From Pseudomonas sp. (GTDB taxonomy: Bacteria; Pseudomonadota; Gammaproteobacteria; Pseudomonadales; Pseudomonadaceae): DNA of 52,655 nucleotides. Position 1 is the stretch's first letter; every line of letters starts with the position of its first letter. Below the pieces are notes generated by a model. The model searched no databases. It had not been told where the DNA came from and worked only from the letters and a program-made list of their open reading frames with translations. Where the stretch lies: positions 1 through 52,655 of the forward strand of contig JAKUTK010000035.1 in the NCBI GenBank assembly GCA_022448005.1, read 5' to 3'. Shown piece after piece: positions 44,177 through 52,655 of this stretch. A program made the translations under genes and the position numbers.

Positions 44177-44844
44177 TCCGTTTCGAGCAGGTGGGCAAGC
44201 GCTATCCCAACGGCCACGTCGGATTGCACGAGCTTTCCTTCCATGTGCAACGCGGCGAGTTCCTCTTCGTTACCGGGCACTCCGGCGCCGGTAAGAGCAC
44301 CTTGTTGCGTTTGCTGCTGGCGATGGAAAGGCCCAGCAGTGGCAAGCTGCTATTGGCTGGCCAGGATCTGTCGCGAATCAGCAATGCGCAGATTCCGTTT
44401 CTCCGTCGGCAAATCGGCGTGGTGTTCCAGAACCACCAACTGCTGTTTGATCGCACCGTGTTCGACAATGCCGCCCTGCCGTTGCAGATCCTCGGGTTGA
44501 ACAAGCGCGAAATCGGCCAGCGCGTAATGACCGCGCTCGAGCGCGTCAGTCTGAAGGACAAGGCGCTGCAGTACCCCTCCGACCTCTCCACCGGTCAGCA
44601 ACAGCGGGTCGGCATTGCCCGCGCCGTGGTGCACCGTCCGGCATTGCTGCTTGCCGACGAACCGACCGGCAACCTCGACCCGCGTCTTGCGGCTGAAATC
44701 ATGGGCGTATTCGAAGACATCAACCGCCTCGGCACTACGGTGCTGATCGCCAGCCACGACCTGGCGCTGATTGCCCGCATGCGTCATCGCATGCTCACGC
44801 TGCAACGTGGCCGATTGATCGGCGACGGGGAGGCCACCCGATGA
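44173..44844 (+). CDS. ftsE: Cell division ATP-binding protein FtsE
   Basis: FtsE is the ATPase of the FtsEX complex, which activates septal peptidoglycan hydrolases through EnvC-type partners. The 223-residue protein has Walker A GHSGAGKSTLLRLLLAME near 36, Q-loop VVFQNHQLLFDRTVFDN, signature LSTGQQQRVGIARAVVH near 139, and Walker B LLLADEPTGNLDP near 158. It overlaps ftsY and ftsX by 4 bases each, so the three are translationally coupled. Sequence and place leave little doubt. Confidence 0.98.
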   Translation: MIRFEQVGKRYPNGHVGLHELSFHVQRGEFLFVTGHSGAGKSTLLRLLLAMERPSSGKLLLAGQDLSRISNAQIPFLRRQIGVVFQNHQLLFDRTVFDNAALPLQILGLNKREIGQRVMTALERVSLKDKALQYPSDLSTGQQQRVGIARAVVHRPALLLADEPTGNLDPRLAAEIMGVFEDINRLGTTVLIASHDLALIARMRHRMLTLQRGRLIGDGEATR

Positions 44845-45851
44845 GCGCGCCCGAGCAGAACCCGAATCCAGCCGAACGCGCGGGCGGTGTACGCAACAAG
44901 CCCGAGCAGCCGAAGAGCGATGAGCCGGACTTCAACACCCTGTTTCATGCCTGGGTTGAAAGCCACCGAGCCAGCGTGGTGGACAGTGTCGGCAGGCTGA
45001 TCAAGCAACCGATCGGTAGCTTCTTCACGTGCCTGGTCATGGCGGTCGCATTGAGCTTGCCGATGGGGCTGGCGCTGTTATTGGACAATGTCGAGCGACT
45101 CGGCGGCTCCTGGCAGCGGGCGGCGCAAATTTCGCTGTTCATGCAGCTGGATGTGGACGGGGCGCAGGGGCAGGTGCTGCGCGAGCAAGTCCTGGCGATG
45201 CCCGACGTGTCCGAAGCCAGCTGGATCAGTCGCGAGCAGGCGCTGGAAGAGTTTCAACAGCTGTCGGGGCTCGGCGAGGCCTTGCGAGAGCTGCCGGAGA
45301 ACCCGCTGCCAGGGGTCATCCTGGTGACGCCCAACGAAGTTGATCGCGATAACCTCGAAGCGCTACGCCAACGCTTGGCAGAGTTACCCGGCGTCGAGCA
45401 GGCGCAGTTGGATCTGCTCTGGGTCGAGCGGTTGACCGCAATTCTCAAATTGGGCGATCGGTTCGTGTTCGGGCTTAGCCTGTTGCTGATCGCGACGCTG
45501 CTGCTGGTCATCGGTAATACCATCCGCCTGCATATCGAAAACCGGCGCACCGAGATTGAAGTGGTGAAGCTGGTCGGCGGCACCGACGGCTACGTGCGGC
45601 GTCCGTTTCTCTACATGGGCGCGTTGTACGGGCTGGGAGCAGGCCTGATGGCCTGGGTCTTGTTGGCTTATGGCCTCGGCTGGTTGAACGAGGCGGTCAT
45701 AGGCTTGGCTGGCTTGTATAACAGTGACTTTGGTCTGGCAGGTGTGCCAGCCGATGATGGGCTCTCGCTCGTGTTGGGTGCCGTGCTGCTGGGTTATATA
45801 GGCGCCTGGCTAGCCGTGGCGAGGCATTTGAGTGAGCTTTCTCCTCGCTAA
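44841..45851 (+). CDS. ftsX: Cell division membrane protein FtsX
   Basis: The 336-residue membrane partner of FtsE. A cytoplasmic N-terminus of about 60 residues (Asn/Pro/Glu-rich) precedes membrane helix 1 (GSFFTCLVMAVALSLPMGLALLL), then a periplasmic domain (AQISLFMQLDVDGAQGQVLREQ to about 215) that would bind the hydrolase activator, and three further helices, including FVFGLSLLLIATLLLVIGNT and GALYGLGAGLMAWVLLAYGLG. LHIENRRTEIEVVKLVGGTD is the typical loop after helix 2. The ATG at 44841 overlaps the ftsE stop. The Asn/Pro-rich tail at the N-terminus is longer than in E. coli. Confidence 0.97.
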   Translation: MSAPEQNPNPAERAGGVRNKPEQPKSDEPDFNTLFHAWVESHRASVVDSVGRLIKQPIGSFFTCLVMAVALSLPMGLALLLDNVERLGGSWQRAAQISLFMQLDVDGAQGQVLREQVLAMPDVSEASWISREQALEEFQQLSGLGEALRELPENPLPGVILVTPNEVDRDNLEALRQRLAELPGVEQAQLDLLWVERLTAILKLGDRFVFGLSLLLIATLLLVIGNTIRLHIENRRTEIEVVKLVGGTDGYVRRPFLYMGALYGLGAGLMAWVLLAYGLGWLNEAVIGLAGLYNSDFGLAGVPADDGLSLVLGAVLLGYIGAWLAVARHLSELSPR

Positions 45852-45902
45852 GTTGTTGATTTGGATGGAGTTATTAGGCTGTAAGGAAACTTTTCCACAG
45901 GC

Positions 45903-45930
45903 TTGCAGTCTCATGCGGCAGTGCTAAACT
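45903..45930 (+). promoter_or_regulatory. Possible sigma-70 promoter of rpoH
   Basis: TTGCAG, a 16-base spacer and TAAACT lie 29 bases upstream of the rpoH ATG, in the gap after ftsX. The match to consensus is only moderate. A secondary structure of the rpoH 5' leader, as in heat-sensing mRNAs, is not obvious by eye. Confidence 0.35.
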
Positions 45931-45958
45931 GCTGCAGCTTCATTTTTGGAGGACCTGC

Positions 45959-46813
45959 ATGACATCTAATCTCCAACCTGTTCAAGCCCTGGTCCCGGGA
46001 GGCAATCTCGAGGCCTATGTGCAGACGGTCAACAGCATTCCGCTGCTCACGGTCGAGCAGGAACGCGACTTGGCTGGACGTCTGTTCTACCAACAGGACC
46101 TCGAGGCCGCCCGTCAGATGGTGCTGGCCCACCTGCGCTTCGTCGTACATATCGCCCGCAGCTATTCCGGCTACGGTCTGGCACAGGCTGATCTGATCCA
46201 GGAAGGCAATGTCGGGCTGATGAAGGCGGTCAAGCGCTTTAACCCGGAAATGGGTGTGCGCCTGGTCTCCTTTGCCGTGCACTGGATCAAGGCCGAGATC
46301 CACGAGTTCATCCTGCGCAACTGGCGCATCGTAAAGGTCGCCACGACCAAGGCGCAACGCAAGTTGTTCTTCAACCTGCGTAGTCAGAAGAAGCGACTGG
46401 CCTGGTTGAACAATGACGAGGTCGAGCGGGTTGCCGACAGCCTCGGCGTTGAGGCTCGCGAAGTCCGCGAGATGGAAAGCCGTCTCACCGGGCACGATAT
46501 GGCTTTCGATCCATCTGCCGATGCGGATGATGACAGCGCTTATCAGTCACCCGCGCATTATCTCGAGGATCATCGCTACGACCCGGCGCGGCAACTCGAG
46601 GATGCTGATTGGAGCGATAACTCCAATTCGAACCTGCACGAAGCGCTGGACACGCTCGATGAGCGTAGCCGCGATATCCTTCAGCAGCGTTGGCTGAGCG
46701 ATACCAAAGCGACTCTGCATGATCTCGCTGCCAAGTATGGGGTTTCTGCTGAGCGGATTCGTCAGCTTGAGAAAAATGCGATGAACAAGCTCAAGGGTTC
46801 CATTCAGGCTTGA
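45959..46813 (+). CDS. rpoH: RNA polymerase sigma-32 (heat-shock sigma factor)
   Basis: RpoH directs transcription of heat-shock genes. The 284-residue protein has region 2 with [42 protein letters not shown] and the -10-recognising [19 protein letters not shown]. The RpoH box [15 protein letters not shown] is seen near 130-145. Region 4 has the helix-turn-helix [20 protein letters not shown] near 255. The start has GGAGG 7 bases upstream. It follows ftsX by 107 bases on the same strand and is closed by a terminator at 46845; it probably has its own promoter in that gap. Confidence 0.98.
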   Translation: MTSNLQPVQALVPGGNLEAYVQTVNSIPLLTVEQERDLAGRLFYQQDLEAARQMVLAHLRFVVHIARSYSGYGLAQADLIQEGNVGLMKAVKRFNPEMGVRLVSFAVHWIKAEIHEFILRNWRIVKVATTKAQRKLFFNLRSQKKRLAWLNNDEVERVADSLGVEAREVREMESRLTGHDMAFDPSADADDDSAYQSPAHYLEDHRYDPARQLEDADWSDNSNSNLHEALDTLDERSRDILQQRWLSDTKATLHDLAAKYGVSAERIRQLEKNAMNKLKGSIQA

Positions 46814-46844
46814 TAGTCCTGGCCTGAATCTTCATCCCGAGCCC

Positions 46845-46873
46845 AAAGGCGCTGCAACTGCAGCGCCTTTTTT
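46845..46873. terminator. Rho-independent terminator after rpoH
   Basis: A 10-bp stem AAAGGCGCTG / CAGCGCCTTT with loop CAACTG, followed by TTT. The A run at the 5' side makes it usable in both directions, so it also serves the convergent hybrid kinase. Confidence 0.85.
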
Positions 46874-46914
46874 ATAGTCGACCGGAAGGGGTCACAGCCG
46901 GATTATCACTGGCG

Positions 46915-49467
46915 TCAGCGGCAGTGCCTGGAGCTCTCCAGACTGTCGGTAAGGGCAATCAACAATTGGGCCGCGCTGATGGGTTTGTGTAGCCAGGTGA
47001 TCCCCGTGTCCTCGGCGTTCTGCTCGAAATGGCTGGCCGCCGATATCACGATGATCGGCAGGTCACGCGTGTTGGGGTTGCCACGCACTTCATCAATCAG
47101 CTCGCGTCCACTGCCGTCGGGTAAATGTAAATCGAGCGTCATAGCCTCGTAACGGGTGCTCGCCAGCTTGTCTCGTGCCGCATGCAGGCTTTGCACGCGG
47201 TCAACCGCGTAACCGGCATCGCGCAGCATCAGCAGCAGCAACCGGCCGGTGTCCGGTTCGTCTTCGATCACCAGCAGGCGAGGCAGGCCTTGGTCCGGTG
47301 CCATGGTGGCCGACTCGAGGATTGGCAGCTCGCACCAGAACGTCGTGCCTTGGCCCTCGGCTGTATCAAAGCCGACACGGCCGCCCATCCGCTCGATGAA
47401 TTCCTTGGTAATGGCGAGCCCCAGGCCAGTGCCGCCCTTCTGGCGACTGTCCGAGGCATCAGCTTGCGCAAATTTTTCAAATACCCGCGTCTGGAAGCTT
47501 GCCGGGATGCCCGGCCCCTGATCGGTAACGCTGATGCGAACATGGGTGGGGTCAGGCTGGCTGCAATGCAGCGTGACCTGACCCCCTTCCGGGGTGTATT
47601 TGATCGCGTTCGAAAGGAAGTTGGTCAGTACCTGCTGCAGGCGTAACCCGTCGACCCATACGTGCACGTTGACCGGGTCACACAGTATGCAGTTCACCCC
47701 AAAATGTGCGGCGAACGCCTGGTTGCTGGTCAGCGCCTCATTCAGCAATTGGCGCAGCGAGTGCTCGCGCATATCGAAGGTCATCTTGCCAGCGGTGATT
47801 TTTTCCATGTCCAACAGGTCGTTGATCAGGTAACCCAACCGAAGGCTGTTGCGGTGCGCGATCTCAAGCATCTGCTGAATGGCAGGCGGTGTGTCGCCCA
47901 GGGCGCCGCCGGTGATCAGGCCCAAGGCACCGCTGATGGATGTCAGTGGGGTGCGCAGCTCGTGGCTTACCGTCGAGACGAACTCGTCTTTCATTTGTTC
48001 GATGCGCTTGTGCTCGGTCAGGTCCATGCTGGTGCCGCTGATCCGCAGCGGCTGGCCGTCGCGGTCGCGCTGGATGTAGCCGCGGATCAGCACGGGCGTG
48101 ATCTTGCCGCTTTTATGGCGAAGGCGTAGCTCGGTGGTGAAGTGATCGACCGCCGAGAGCATGGTCTGGGCCAGTTGGGTACGCTCCTGAGGCAGATCCT
48201 CGGCTACGATGAGTCGCTCCCAGAGCTTGAGGTCCGAACTCAATGCGCCGGGACGGTAGCCGAGCATGTGCCAGGCGCGCGGCGATGCATAGAAGGTTCC
48301 CGCTTCCAGGTTCATGTCCCACAGCCCGTCATTGCTGCCTTTGAGGGCAAGGCTGAGGCGTTCTTCACTGAGCTGAAGGGCGCGTTTGTTTTCCCGGATG
48401 TCTTCGGTCATCTGCTGGGCCAGCGCTTCGGCACGGCGGCGTCTGAGCAATAACGAAAACGTCAGCAGAAACAGCAACGCGCTCAGGCCGGTGCCTAGTC
48501 CCGTTATCAGTCCTTTGTTGCTATGGAAAAACTGCTCGAAGGCCGGACGGCTCTCCAGGCGCAGCGTCCATGTCTGGCCATAGAGACTCAGCTCTACCAC
48601 CTTGCTGTATTGGGCTTGTCCGGTATCAAGGTCATCTTGACTGGCAAAGATCAACTGCTCGGCTTGCTCGGTATCGCCTGCGTAGATGTGCAAACTAAGG
48701 TTCGGATTGGCTGCACCGAGAATTCCTCGCATCAGGTCGTCCAACCGGTAGGGGCTGTAGACGAAGCCGTTTAACGCTTGCAGGCGCTGGGTCACCGACG
48801 TTAACGGCTCATCAGGATGGTAGAAGGGTACATACATGAGGATGCCCGCCTGTACCTTGCCGTGCGTTTCCTGGCGTAACGTGACTTTCCCTGTGATCTG
48901 GGTTGTTCCGGTTTCGGCAGCGCTGAGCATGGCCTGCCGGCGAACCGGCTCGGAGAACATGTCAAAGCCGAAAGCGGCCAGGTTGCGATCACGGAAAGGT
49001 TCGAGGAAGACGATGGGGGTATATAGCGAGCGGTCCGTCCCTTGCGGGTAGACATCGTAGTCGGCATAGCCTTCAGCCCGGACGCTCTGCACATGGCTTT
49101 CGAGATCAGACGGCAGCAGTGCCTTGGCAAAGCCGACCCCCTGAATGCCCGGGTAGCGCTCGGCCAGATGCAGTCGCTCGTTGTATTCACGCCACTCCGC
49201 GCGCGATACCTCTCCAGAGGCATCAAACAGTCCAGCCGCCCCGAGCAGGATCTGCTCGTGGTCCGTCATGCGTTTATGAATGGCCTCAATGGTGGTGTTT
49301 ACCAGCAGGTCGAACTGCTTGAGCGCGGCCCGCTCCTCTTTCATCTGGAGATGATTGAGAAGGGCCAGCTGTACCAACAGCGCTAGCCCGAGGACGAGCC
49401 AGGCGAGGCTGTTACGCCAGTGAAAGAATTGCCGCACCTTGCTAAAGGGTGCACTTGTTTCGCTCAT
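46915..49467 (-). CDS. Hybrid sensor histidine kinase with CHASE domain
   Basis: An 850-residue membrane sensor. The ATG at 49467 is chosen because helix 1 begins soon after (residues 20-40, LAWLVLGLALLVQLALLNHL); an upstream start at 49674 is unlikely. Residues 45-310 are periplasmic with CHASE-domain features (EQILLGAAGLFDASGEVSRAEWREY; FFEPFRDRNLAAFG-type text). Helix 2 is at 318-341. A PAS domain follows at about 370-485 (GSNDGLWDMNLEAG), then HisKA with His502 in VSTVSHELRTPL, the ATPase domain (NAIKYTPEGG, GTGLGLAITKEF), and a receiver with Asp779 in MTLDLHLPDG. No response regulator is next to it, so it is an orphan. Confidence 0.93.
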   Translation of the reverse strand: MSETSAPFSKVRQFFHWRNSLAWLVLGLALLVQLALLNHLQMKEERAALKQFDLLVNTTIEAIHKRMTDHEQILLGAAGLFDASGEVSRAEWREYNERLHLAERYPGIQGVGFAKALLPSDLESHVQSVRAEGYADYDVYPQGTDRSLYTPIVFLEPFRDRNLAAFGFDMFSEPVRRQAMLSAAETGTTQITGKVTLRQETHGKVQAGILMYVPFYHPDEPLTSVTQRLQALNGFVYSPYRLDDLMRGILGAANPNLSLHIYAGDTEQAEQLIFASQDDLDTGQAQYSKVVELSLYGQTWTLRLESRPAFEQFFHSNKGLITGLGTGLSALLFLLTFSLLLRRRRAEALAQQMTEDIRENKRALQLSEERLSLALKGSNDGLWDMNLEAGTFYASPRAWHMLGYRPGALSSDLKLWERLIVAEDLPQERTQLAQTMLSAVDHFTTELRLRHKSGKITPVLIRGYIQRDRDGQPLRISGTSMDLTEHKRIEQMKDEFVSTVSHELRTPLTSISGALGLITGGALGDTPPAIQQMLEIAHRNSLRLGYLINDLLDMEKITAGKMTFDMREHSLRQLLNEALTSNQAFAAHFGVNCILCDPVNVHVWVDGLRLQQVLTNFLSNAIKYTPEGGQVTLHCSQPDPTHVRISVTDQGPGIPASFQTRVFEKFAQADASDSRQKGGTGLGLAITKEFIERMGGRVGFDTAEGQGTTFWCELPILESATMAPDQGLPRLLVIEDEPDTGRLLLLMLRDAGYAVDRVQSLHAARDKLASTRYEAMTLDLHLPDGSGRELIDEVRGNPNTRDLPIIVISAASHFEQNAEDTGITWLHKPISAAQLLIALTDSLESSRHCR

Positions 49468-49636
49468 GCTATCTGCCGTGCGTGAGTGACGAATGGCGAG
49501 AAGGTATCGTCGCTCGGTTTTGGTGACCTTCCTCACATGCGGGGCGTCGCCCGGCATTCGCCCCAAATATTCATCGCAGCTTACTCGCTGGGATGGCGTA
49601 CTGCCATAACGCCCCGACAGAGCGCACCGGCTGTTG

Positions 49637-50392
49637 CTATGGTCTTTGGACGGGCGCCAAAGCCGGCCCGTCACCGTTCCGGCTTACCTTCTCGCTCGTC
49701 CGTAGTTTGTTCAGGTATCCGCTGCCGCCCAGTTGCCTCACCTGCTTTCTTATCCAGGCGGCGCGACTGCGCACATGCGGACCGGGTCGGCCGGCATTCC
49801 ATTCGCGGGGGTTGGGCAGTACAGCGGCCAGCTGGCTGGCCTGGCTCGCAGACAGATAGGGTGCGCCAATGCCGAAATGATGCTGTGCGGCGGCTTCGGC
49901 GCCGAATATTCCATTGCCCCATTCGACGCTGTTCAGATAGACCTCAAGGATCCGCTGTTTCGGCCACAGCAGTTCTATCCAGCCGGTGAACCAGACTTCC
50001 AGTCCCTTGCGCAGCCAGCTGCGCCCGGACCAAAGAAACAGGTTCTTCGCCACTTGCTGGCTCAGGGTGCTGGCGCCACGGAGCGAACCGCCGCGCTCGT
50101 TGTGCTCGAATGCGGCGCGAATCGCAGCGATATCGAAGCCCCAATGGCCGGCGAATTTCTGGTCCTCAGCAGCGATGACCGACATTTTCAAGTCGTCCGG
50201 CAGTTCTTTCCAAGGCTGCCAGTTGCGTTGCAGGTCAATGCTTTCACCATTGGTCCAGGATTCGATCTTGCGTTCAACCATCAGCGCAGTGAAGGGCGGC
50301 GGCACCCACCGCAGCACCAGCACCAGCAAGACGGACAGTGCCGTCAGCCATAGCAGCAGTTTGGTGAGTCGGCGTAGCAGGGCTCGAAGCAT
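49637..50392 (-). CDS. mtgA: Monofunctional biosynthetic peptidoglycan transglycosylase
   Basis: MtgA polymerises glycan strands from lipid II at the inner membrane. The 251-residue protein begins with a basic stretch and one membrane anchor (LTKLLLWLTALSVLLVLVLRW). The GT51 domain has VIAAEDQKFAGHWGFDIAAI near 80 with the catalytic Glu, RGASTLSQQVAKNLFLW near 113, and KQRILEVYLNSVEWGNGIFGAE with the second Glu near 160. A start at the ATG at 50437 (with AGGG upstream) would add 15 basic residues and is a real alternative. It is divergent from the DUF423 gene. Confidence 0.95.
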   Translation of the reverse strand: MLRALLRRLTKLLLWLTALSVLLVLVLRWVPPPFTALMVERKIESWTNGESIDLQRNWQPWKELPDDLKMSVIAAEDQKFAGHWGFDIAAIRAAFEHNERGGSLRGASTLSQQVAKNLFLWSGRSWLRKGLEVWFTGWIELLWPKQRILEVYLNSVEWGNGIFGAEAAAQHHFGIGAPYLSASQASQLAAVLPNPREWNAGRPGPHVRSRAAWIRKQVRQLGGSGYLNKLRTSEKVSRNGDGPALAPVQRP

Positions 50393-50463
50393 GGGGCGTG
50401 GTCGCAACCGGGGAGAACGGGCATTATAACGGTGCATACAGTCCCTGACCGGAAGGCCCCCGA

Positions 50464-50838
50464 ATGATTCGCCCGTTTCTTATGCTCGCTGGATTCTTCG
50501 GCTTGACCGGCGTCGCGCTTGGCGCTTTCGCAGCCCATGGATTGAAAAGTCGTCTGGCTGCTGACTACCTCGCCGTGTTTCAGACCGGCGTGCACTACCA
50601 ACTGATCCACGCGTTGGCGTTACTCGGCATCGCCTTGCTGGCGCTGCATGCGCCGAGCCGTCTGCTGGTCGCCGCAGGAGGCTTGTTTACGCTGGGTATC
50701 CTGCTGTTTTCCGGCAGCCTCTATCTGCTGACCCTGACCGGCGTCGGCAAGCTTGGAATCATCACACCCATCGGTGGCACGGCGTTTCTGGCCGGCTGGA
50801 TCTGTTTGATGATGGCCGCCTGGAACCTGCGCGTCTGA
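50464..50838 (+). CDS. DUF423 small membrane protein
   Basis: A 124-residue protein with four membrane helices. It opens MIRPFLMLAGFFGLTGVALGAFAAHGLKSR, a typical DUF423 start (GAFGAHGLK-type motif near residue 21), then VFQTGVHYQLIHALALLGIA with the conserved YQLIHALAL, and ends GGTAFLAGWICLMMAAW. E. coli YgdD is a member; its role is unknown. The ATG at 50464 has a short AAGG-type site upstream. It is divergent from mtgA and lies ahead of thiS. Confidence 0.92.
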   Translation: MIRPFLMLAGFFGLTGVALGAFAAHGLKSRLAADYLAVFQTGVHYQLIHALALLGIALLALHAPSRLLVAAGGLFTLGILLFSGSLYLLTLTGVGKLGIITPIGGTAFLAGWICLMMAAWNLRV

Positions 50839-50885
50839 TGCGGCCCGCATGCATGCGGCGGAGATGAATGGTGGCTGCGGCTGCC

Positions 50886-50914
50886 TTGGTGGACCGAGTC
50901 GATCGGGCTAGAAT
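50886..50914 (+). promoter_or_regulatory. Likely promoter of thiS-thiG
   Basis: TTGGTG, a 17-base spacer and TAGAAT, 31 bases upstream of the thiS ATG at 50945. The -10 is near consensus and the -35 weaker. I see no TPP riboswitch between it and thiS. Confidence 0.5.
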
Positions 50915-50944
50915 GCTGGCCCTTTTGCAATGGTGGCGATCACT

Positions 50945-51145
50945 ATGCACATCCAGTTGAACGGTGAGCGCTTCGAGCTCCCTGAAGGTCAGTCGGTGGC
51001 CGATCTGCTGCAGCGCCTGGAGCTGACTGGGCGCAGACTGGCGGTCGAGCTCAATCGCGAGATCGTGCCGCGTAGCCAACATGCCGCGACGACGCTGGTC
51101 GAGGGTGACCAGATCGAAGTCGTACATGCGATTGGCGGCGGCTGA
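50945..51145 (+). CDS. thiS: Thiamine biosynthesis sulfur carrier ThiS
   Basis: ThiS is the small ubiquitin-like protein that carries sulfur as a C-terminal thiocarboxylate for thiazole synthesis. The 66-residue protein begins [20 protein letters not shown] at the ATG at 50945 and ends EVVHAIGGG, the Gly-Gly tail that is adenylated and thiolated. [20 protein letters not shown] in the middle is typical of the family. thiG follows by 86 bases and is its partner. A start at 50930 would only add five residues. Confidence 0.95.
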   Translation: MHIQLNGERFELPEGQSVADLLQRLELTGRRLAVELNREIVPRSQHAATTLVEGDQIEVVHAIGGG

Positions 51146-51231
51146 CACGAGCCCTCCGCGTCGATAATTCCCGGACGTCGCCCGTGCAGCGGCGTATTTC
51201 ACGCTTCATTTGATCTGTACAGGATGGTCGC

Positions 51232-52026
51232 ATGAGCCCAGTTCCGCACGACAAACCCTTCACGCTTGCTGGCCGCACGTATCAGTCACGCCTGCTGGTA
51301 GGCACCGGCAAATACAAGGATCTCGACGAGACCCGAGCCGCCATCGAAGCTTCCGGTGCGCAGATCGTCACCGTTGCGGTGCGCCGTACCAACATCGGCC
51401 AGAACCCAGGCGAGCCCAATCTGCTGGATGTGATCTCGCCGGACCGCTACACGATCCTGCCAAACACCGCCGGCTGCTATGACGCCGAAGAGGCTGTGCG
51501 TACCTGCCGCCTGGCCCGTGAACTGCTCGATGGGCACAAGCTGGTCAAGCTGGAAGTACTGGCAGATCAGAAGACCCTGTTCCCCAACGTGATTGAAACC
51601 CTCAAGGCCGCGGAAGTGCTGGTCAAGGATGGTTTCGACGTCATGGTCTACACCAGCGACGACCCGATCATCGCCCGTCAGCTGGCCGAGATGGGTTGCA
51701 TTGCGGTCATGCCCCTGGCTGGTCTGATTGGTACGGGGCTGGGTATCTGCAACCCATACAACCTGCGCATTATTCTTGAAGAGGCCAAGGTTCCGGTTCT
51801 GGTTGACGCCGGGGTAGGCACGGCATCCGACGCGACCATCGCCATGGAGCTCGGCTGCGAAGCCGTACTGATGAACAGCGCCATTGCCCATGCGCAGAAT
51901 CCGGTGCTGATGGCAGAAGCCATGAAGTACGCGATTGACGCTGGCCGTCTGGCTTATCTGGCCGGCCGCATGCCGAAGAAGCTCTATGCCAGCGCCTCGT
52001 CGCCGCTGGAAGGCCTGATTCGCTAG
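51232..52026 (+). CDS. thiG: Thiazole synthase ThiG
   Basis: ThiG forms the thiazole phosphate of thiamine from deoxyxylulose-5-phosphate, dehydroglycine and the ThiS thiocarboxylate. The 264-residue TIM-barrel protein has [20 protein letters not shown] at the start, then [36 protein letters not shown] with the Schiff-base Lys near 100, [19 protein letters not shown], and [20 protein letters not shown] near the phosphate site. It follows thiS and is closed by a strong terminator at 52045. No other thi genes are in the window. Confidence 0.97.
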   Translation: MSPVPHDKPFTLAGRTYQSRLLVGTGKYKDLDETRAAIEASGAQIVTVAVRRTNIGQNPGEPNLLDVISPDRYTILPNTAGCYDAEEAVRTCRLARELLDGHKLVKLEVLADQKTLFPNVIETLKAAEVLVKDGFDVMVYTSDDPIIARQLAEMGCIAVMPLAGLIGTGLGICNPYNLRIILEEAKVPVLVDAGVGTASDATIAMELGCEAVLMNSAIAHAQNPVLMAEAMKYAIDAGRLAYLAGRMPKKLYASASSPLEGLIR

Positions 52027-52044
52027 TTCTCCCTTTCCTGTTTC

Positions 52045-52083
52045 TGGCCGCGTGATCGCTCGATCACGCGGCCAGCCTTTTTT
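52045..52083 (+). terminator. Strong rho-independent terminator after thiG
   Basis: A perfect 14-bp stem TGGCCGCGTGATCG / CGATCACGCGGCCA with a 2-base loop, followed by GCC and TTTTTT. It lies 18 bases after the thiG stop and 17 bases before the trmB ATG. Confidence 0.9.
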
Positions 52084-52099
52084 AACTGTAGGTTCGTTC

Positions 52100-52655
52100 A
52101 TGAGTGACATTCCAATCCCAGCCGAGGGCCAACGGCGCATGCGCACCATCAAGAGCTTCGTGATGCGTGCAGGTCGCATGACCGAAGGGCAGCAGCGTGG
52201 TCTGGATCAGGGCTGGCCCCGATTCGGCCTGGAGCTGGCGGACGGCCTGCGAGATTTCGATGGGGTCTTCGGGCGACAGGCACCGCGTACGTTCGAGATC
52301 GGCTTTGGCATGGGCCACTCCACCCTGGAAATGGCCGCGGCGGCTCCTGAGCAGGACTTCATTGCGGTTGAAGTGCACTCGCCAGGCGTCGGGGCGCTGC
52401 TAAGCGGACTTCTGTCACAAAATCTGAACAACGTACGCATCTACAGTTGCGATGCGCTCGAAGTGCTGCGTGAATGCGTCCCCGATGCCAGCCTGGACCG
52501 GGTCCTGCTGTTTTTCCCCGATCCCTGGCACAAAAGTCGCCACCACAAGCGGCGCATCGTCCAGCCGGCATTCGCCGAACTGGTACGGCAAAAGCTCAAG
52601 GTGGGCGGCGTGTTGCACATGGCGACCGACTGGGAAGCCTATGCGGAGCACATGC
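52100..52655 (+). CDS. trmB: tRNA (guanine-46-N7) methyltransferase TrmB (partial)
   Basis: TrmB makes m7G46 in the variable loop of tRNAs. The window holds the first 185 codons; the rest lies beyond the edge (the family is about 240 residues). The start is the ATG at 52100 ([20 protein letters not shown]), with [20 protein letters not shown] typical of the family. The SAM site is [15 protein letters not shown] near 66, then [16 protein letters not shown], and the catalytic region [20 protein letters not shown] near 135 with the conserved PDPWxKxRHxKRR. It has no obvious promoter between the thiG terminator and its start. Confidence 0.96.
   Translation, partial: MSDIPIPAEGQRRMRTIKSFVMRAGRMTEGQQRGLDQGWPRFGLELADGLRDFDGVFGRQAPRTFEIGFGMGHSTLEMAAAAPEQDFIAVEVHSPGVGALLSGLLSQNLNNVRIYSCDALEVLRECVPDASLDRVLLFFPDPWHKSRHHKRRIVQPAFAELVRQKLKVGGVLHMATDWEAYAEHM

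Noticed and set aside
50839-50944. TPP riboswitch upstream of thiS
   Set aside because: I could not find the conserved THI-box phrases (such as CTGAGA and the paired stems) in this 106-base gap; only a promoter-like pair is seen.

Overview
The window is about 52.7 kb of GC-rich bacterial DNA, almost fully coding. The gene content and order point to Pseudomonadaceae, most likely the Pseudomonas stutzeri group (Stutzerimonas). From memory, folA, ilvD, a pfpI-type gene, mutM, a ferredoxin, coaD, a GMC oxidoreductase / Tat protein / aldehyde dehydrogenase set, rsmD, two M16 peptidases, ftsYEX, rpoH, mtgA, thiSG and trmB follow the same order in P. aeruginosa PAO1. The genus is inferred from this order and from REP-type repeats, not from rRNA. 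I saw no rRNA, tRNA, IS, prophage or CRISPR.

Layout. 1-5.5 kb: a partial DUF2868 gene, a small DUF4282 membrane protein, and a tctCBA-type tripartite carboxylate transporter divergent from a CaiB/BaiF CoA transferase. 5.5-13.2 kb: metabolic and membrane genes (glycerophosphodiesterase, folA, YitT, YfcE-like phosphoesterase, an LhgO-like FAD enzyme, an NCS2 nucleobase permease, a DUF4153 membrane protein) with a REP cluster. 13.3-15.1 kb: ilvD.

15.4-25.3 kb: a ten-gene chemotaxis operon on the minus strand. Transcription order is receptor, cheY, STAS protein, cheA, poly-HAMP receptor, cheW, miniature receptor, cheW, cheR, cheD, cheB. It resembles the class F7 / che2 type of accessory chemosensory pathway. 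It has no flagellar genes, and none of its receptors has a visible periplasmic ligand domain. The most unusual gene is an in-frame internally deleted receptor at 18366-18911. It keeps one membrane helix, the C-terminal methylation helix and a pentapeptide-like tail, but has lost the tip that binds CheA and CheW. Next to the operon is a NarL/LuxR-type two-component pair (25.5-27.9 kb) behind rlmI.

28-33.4 kb: rlmI, a PfpI/DJ-1 protein with a heptanucleotide repeat just after it, an HDOD protein, mutM, a small exported protein, a 2[4Fe-4S] ferredoxin and coaD. 33.5-38 kb: a likely alcohol/aldehyde oxidation operon (aldehyde dehydrogenase, Tat-leader protein, GMC oxidoreductase) divergent from a TetR regulator, with a palindrome inside the promoter. 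38-46.8 kb: an alpha/beta hydrolase, rsmD and two coupled M16 peptidases on the minus strand, then ftsY-ftsE-ftsX and rpoH on the plus strand. 46.9-52.7 kb: an orphan CHASE hybrid histidine kinase, mtgA, DUF423, thiS, thiG and the start of trmB.

Most of the window is conserved housekeeping backbone. The accessory interest lies in the chemosensory block, the adjacent two-component system and the oxidoreductase operon.
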